From NCBI GenBank assembly GCA_963402885.1, contig OY727099.1, positions 12,574,001-12,638,000 on the forward strand: a stretch of DNA of 64,000 nt. The letters run 5' to 3'. Positions 59,999 through 64,000 of this stretch are shown in pieces. The DNA comes from Antedon bifida. Taxonomy: Eukaryota > Echinodermata > Crinoidea > Comatulida > Antedonidae. The translations under genes and the position numbers were made by a program. How positions within the stretch are numbered: the stretch's first letter is position 1; every line of letters begins with the position of its first letter. Below the pieces are notes generated by a model that did not search any database, had not been told where the DNA came from, and worked only from the letters and a program-made list of their open reading frames with translations.

Positions 59999-62900
59999 AT
60001 GTCTTCTTTAAACTGTCAGTGTCAGCAGTTGACCACTGAAAATGCTGGGCAGTTTCTTGACTCGATAGACACTGTGCTCATCGATTGTGATGGTTTGTAC
60101 TGTCAATAAGTCGTTTCGCCCTAAAAAAATAAAAGTTTTGATCTAGTTATAGAGGTAGACCAGTAGATTAGGGCCTGGTAAGTGTAGACTAGAGGGATCA
60201 TCCGACTAGAGTTACAATAGTGTGCAGTTATATAGCTACAGTACATTGCATTTTTACTACTATCTAGGCCTAGCTAGGCCTAGTAGGCCCCCTAATAATA
60301 GTAATATGTAATATATTTATGTTATGTTACAAATCTGTTCCATTTTCGGAGTTATATTCTTGAATTTACATTTTAATTAAATTCAATTCTACCTAGGCCT
60401 AGAAATAATTTCTTAAAATTAATTATGGCAGGAGTGTCTGATAAGTCTTTCATTAGTTTCAATCATCATGCTCAAGATTTAATTGCAAAATGATTTAAAT
60501 TCGTTTCACCCACTCTTTCCTTTTTTTAGCAACCCCAAAAGGTGAATACCACATTTACACTGTACACATAATAATTATTTAAATTTGCATGCAGGTGTAT
60601 TGTGGAATTCAAATGACACAATAGATGGTGCAGTTGAAACTATCCAGATGCTTAGAAAGATGGTAAGCTAATCTAATTGTTTAATTCAGCTTATAAATGA
60701 GAGACACTTTTTGCTTTATTACCCACATTTTTTTTAATTCAAAGTTCATAAAAAGTATCAATCACTTTTAAAATTCAGTATTCTTAATTCTTTATTGCAC
60801 AACACAACAACAAAAAACACTGGCACTGTAAATTAAAAGCAAATTGGCAGGAAACACAAAAGGGAACTTGGCCTAAAAAAGTAATCTCGAAAAATCCATC
60901 TCGAAATCAAGCACACTAGGCATTAAAGGAATAGAAATGTGTATGATCCTATTTATATCAATATATATTAACGATCTTTATAACCCTAAACAGTCAAGCC
61001 TTATTTATTTATTTTATAGTTTATTATTTTCCAAGGTACTTTGATTGCATTTTGTATCTTCTTGTCTGCTTTGTTTCTCAAATATGTAAAATTGGCAGGG
61101 TTTACATACACATTATTGAAGTAGCAATTCACAAAATGTTTACAGCATTCATTTAGAAAAGAAGCCTACCCACAAGAGTCCTAAAAAAAGAGGTTTTATG
61201 GTATATAAAGAATATAGAAACAGCATTTTCTTTGCTTTGCAACTTAATATCTATTCTTATACATTTTTTAGTGAGCTATTAATAACATTAAATGTTTGTA
61301 TTTCTATTTCAGGGTAAACAGCCAATATTTGTAACAAATAATAGTACAAAGTCAAGACGACAGTATATAGAAAAGTTCAATAGATTAGGCTTCAAAGTGT
61401 CAGAGGTTGGTATTATTTATACAGTACTGTAAAACCTGAATATGAACGTGAATGTCTGTTTTCACATTACATAATACTGTATGTTACTTATTATTACAAG
61501 TAATTTTAACAAGATGTTTTCATTGACATCATTCATGACTGTATAAATTTAATTATACTTGGGTATGTTAATAACAATAGTGTATTTTATTTTAACCAAT
61601 ACAAATAAATTGAGCAGAATACTTAGCAAAATGCCGAGGGTGCGCTATGTAGACCTATTTACTATTTAAACCTATATTAAAGATCTATACAAATAACTCA
61701 AAATGTTTAGAAGAGGTCACAAATCAAATAGTTTCTTGACAAAAAAAAGGGGCAATCTTGAACAAATACAGAGGTATACTTACTTAATTTAATTTATACT
61801 GAATCAATGCACTAACACGGTGTGTGTCCTTTTTGTATAGGATGAGATATTTGGCACCGCATATGTAGCTGGTCTGTACCTTAAACACAAGTTAAAGTTC
61901 AGTGGAAAGATCTATCTGATTGGTGGATCAGGGCTCGCTGAAGAGTTGACAATACAAGGAATTCCGTTTATTGGTCCAGGAGTAAATGTCCATTTTATTT
62001 TGATACACTTTGAAGCTTGGCATGGGCATTAAAATTCCATTTGTGTTAAATTGTTTCTACACTATTTGTTCAGACATACATACATACTGTTGGTTTATGT
62101 ATACGCTCACCCCTCATACTTTATTTTCTACTTCAAATTGGCAGTGATTTTCATGCAAAATGAGCCATGTGGACATTTCCTGTCCTATGAAGACACCCAC
62201 ATCCACCCAACCCCCTCACACATCCCTCTCTAATTTTATGTTGCAGAGGAATTTAATGAAGACTATACCACCCCACTACCTCCCTCCTAATTTTGTGTTG
62301 TAAAGGATATGATTATTAAATTGCGAAAAAACATGATTATATAAAAAAAGATGAATTATGCAGTAAGCAAATTAAAATTAATTCTAATCTCTTTTTACAC
62401 ACAGTACGACCATGTTGAGGAGGGTGAAGATGTCCACAACTGGACCAATATTGAACTTGATCCAGAGGTTAGTATAAATTAGATGGAATAACAGTAAAAA
62501 ACACATTCAGGAATAGGCATATAGTACCAATCATAATATCAACATGTTACATGATTGGTATTGCATTGTATGCCAACCTGCTATTATATATAATTATATT
62601 TTGAACACACAACATGTAGTAGTAATCTTAAAGCTATGGAACGAAAGATGGCACTGTGTTGTTAAATAATGGAAAACCATATAAAGGATTGAATAGCGCG
62701 GTCTACCGACGGAACAAGTGTCACTGTAGCTTTAGACTGAACAAAATCTCAGTCTTGATAGAGTATAGTAAACCAAGAAAAAATGCTGAGGAGATTCATA
62801 GTAAACTTGCAGTGCAGCCGGATCTAGGGTTTTGAAATTGGGGAAGGTGGGGGTGGCGAGAATCACAAGGCCTAAAAATTGCTGAATTGGATCCGCCTAT

Positions 62901-63116
62901 TTATAGTGCACTATATTATGATGATAAAACATAAATCACCAAATACTATTTATATTTTTCTATAGGTGCGAGGTGTGCTTGTTGGTTTTGATCCTTTGAT
63001 TTCATTCCGTAAAGTTTGTCGTGCTGCAAGTTACCTTACTGACCCTAGTGTTCCATACATAGCCACTAACCTAGATGGCAGATTACCTATACCAAACAAG
63101 GGTAGAGTTATTCCAG
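59999..63116 (+). CDS. PGP: HAD-family phosphatase, PGP-type, first six exons (3' truncated)
   Basis: Exons are 59999-60092, 60595-60662, 61313-61405, 61841-61981, 62405-62467 and 62966-63116, all GT-AG and in phase, encoding about 203 residues. Motif I is VLIDCDGVLW (nucleophile Asp29, acid/base Asp31) and motif II is VTNNST (residues 61-66); a C2-type cap region follows. VFGTAY-like IFGTAYVAGLYLKHKL, VRGVLVGFDP, ATNLDGRLP and the absence of PDXP-specific features favour PGP (phosphoglycolate / glycerol-3-phosphate phosphatase) over pyridoxal phosphatase. PGP is a cytosolic Mg-dependent enzyme that removes side products of glycolysis and oxidative damage. The catalytic Lys and motif IV (GDRxDTDI) lie beyond the window. 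Exon 6 ends in the codon for Gly, matching the family's next block G-T-G. Intron 5 contains a probable small MITE at about 62630-62736. Confidence 0.92.
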
Positions 63117-64000
63117 GTGAGACACATTGTCTTAATATGTGCTCTTGATGCTTGCATCTACATTCAATGTGTGGTGATGCAGGGGCCGTGCATAGAAACT
63201 TAAGAGCAATGTAAATAATGTTTGCATTCATTACAAATTTGTGATCTGTGAATTGTGCGTAATGCGCCATGCTAATGTGTGCCAGACATAATGAAAATAC
63301 ACCATTATGACTCATAATTTACGCATTCTTCCTGGATGGTATCTCAATGTTATGTGTATAGATTGCACATAGAGACCATGTGGTCAATGCAATTGAATGG
63401 TGCCAACATATAGCGTTAATATTCTATGGGGTAAACTATTTGTAACATAAATGACATGCATTGTCATACATTGAATGTGGACTGTTGAGTAACTGCCAAG
63501 TGGAAATTGATACAATTACTTTAAAGATGTATTGTCCCTTTGACTAATTCCAAAAAAATAAAAAATAACAGATTTCGAAAAAAGGTGGGTCATTTTGAAG
63601 TATCATAATAGTTATTAACTATCACCAAAAATTTTTCGAAAAAAAAATCATTTAACTGAAATACAGACATTTTTTTGTTTTAAAAATAACTTTGACTTCC
63701 AGTCAAAGTTTTCGATCAAGACATATCCCATAATGAAACTTGCTTGTTTGGCTACTCTGTATGCATAATCATAAAACTTCCTCACGATATGTGTGAAAAC
63801 ATCTTCTCAACCATGACGATTTGTAAACAATCGTAATTAGCATATACATAATGCGTACTCATGGTTTGAAATCTTTGTTTACTTTCGCTCGCGACGATTT
63901 TCCAGACGAAATGTAATCAAACTAATTTACCTGTTAATTACGTAAACTTGTTGCTTTTGGCTTGAATTTTCGATTTAAAGTGAATAACTTTAATATTACT
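63117..64000 (+). other. PGP intron 6, start of a MITE-like repeat
   Basis: No exon with the next PGP block was found before the edge. From about 63523 the sequence TTTAAAGATGTATTGTCCCT begins a repeat whose first bases also occur at about 55237 and 55902. It continues past the window end. Confidence 0.5.

Overview
This is an AT-rich, intron-rich animal genomic window holding parts of four or five genes. None of them is bacterial or viral in character. The recurring AGGCCTA/CCTAGG words, the tRNA-derived and MITE repeat families, and genes that look about equally close to their vertebrate counterparts suggest an invertebrate deuterostome, most likely an echinoderm. The species call is an inference; the genes are read directly from splice sites, reading phase and protein similarity recalled from known families.

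Layout. (1) 1-42.3 kb, minus strand: a SASH1/SAMD5-type locus. A SAMD5-like first coding exon (41839-42330), a possible short alternative first exon (35589-35636) and a SASH1-like second exon (7566-7700) are separated by very long introns full of MITEs, degenerate tandem repeats, SINE and LINE fragments and one hammerhead-like motif. No further SASH1 exon could be supported below 7.5 kb, so the gene runs off the left edge. (2) 43.4-49.9 kb, plus strand: a complete five-exon SRSF3/7-type SR splicing factor, divergent from the SAMD5-like exon, with a likely stop-containing (poison) cassette exon in intron 2 and a repeat-rich 3' region. (3) 52.4-59.7 kb, minus strand: a complete four-exon TMEM183 orthologue (363 aa). 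A 22-bp minisatellite lies just past its 3' end, and intron 1 carries two large foldback structures. (4) 60.0-63.1 kb to beyond the edge, plus strand: the first six exons of a PGP-type HAD phosphatase (phosphoglycolate/glycerol-3-phosphate phosphatase), head-to-head with TMEM183 across a 282-bp shared promoter.

The genes do not form a pathway. The main points of interest are: the SAMD5-SASH1 order and orientation, which as I recall matches human chromosome 6; the poison-exon candidate; a TMEM183 orthologue without its namesake membrane segment; a foldback transposon carrying 17 TTGCGCAA palindromes with a hAT-like element inserted in it; and a minisatellite whose every unit looks like a splice acceptor on one strand and usually a U1-type donor on the other. 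Most other open reading frames are AT-rich noise, repeat translations or shadows.
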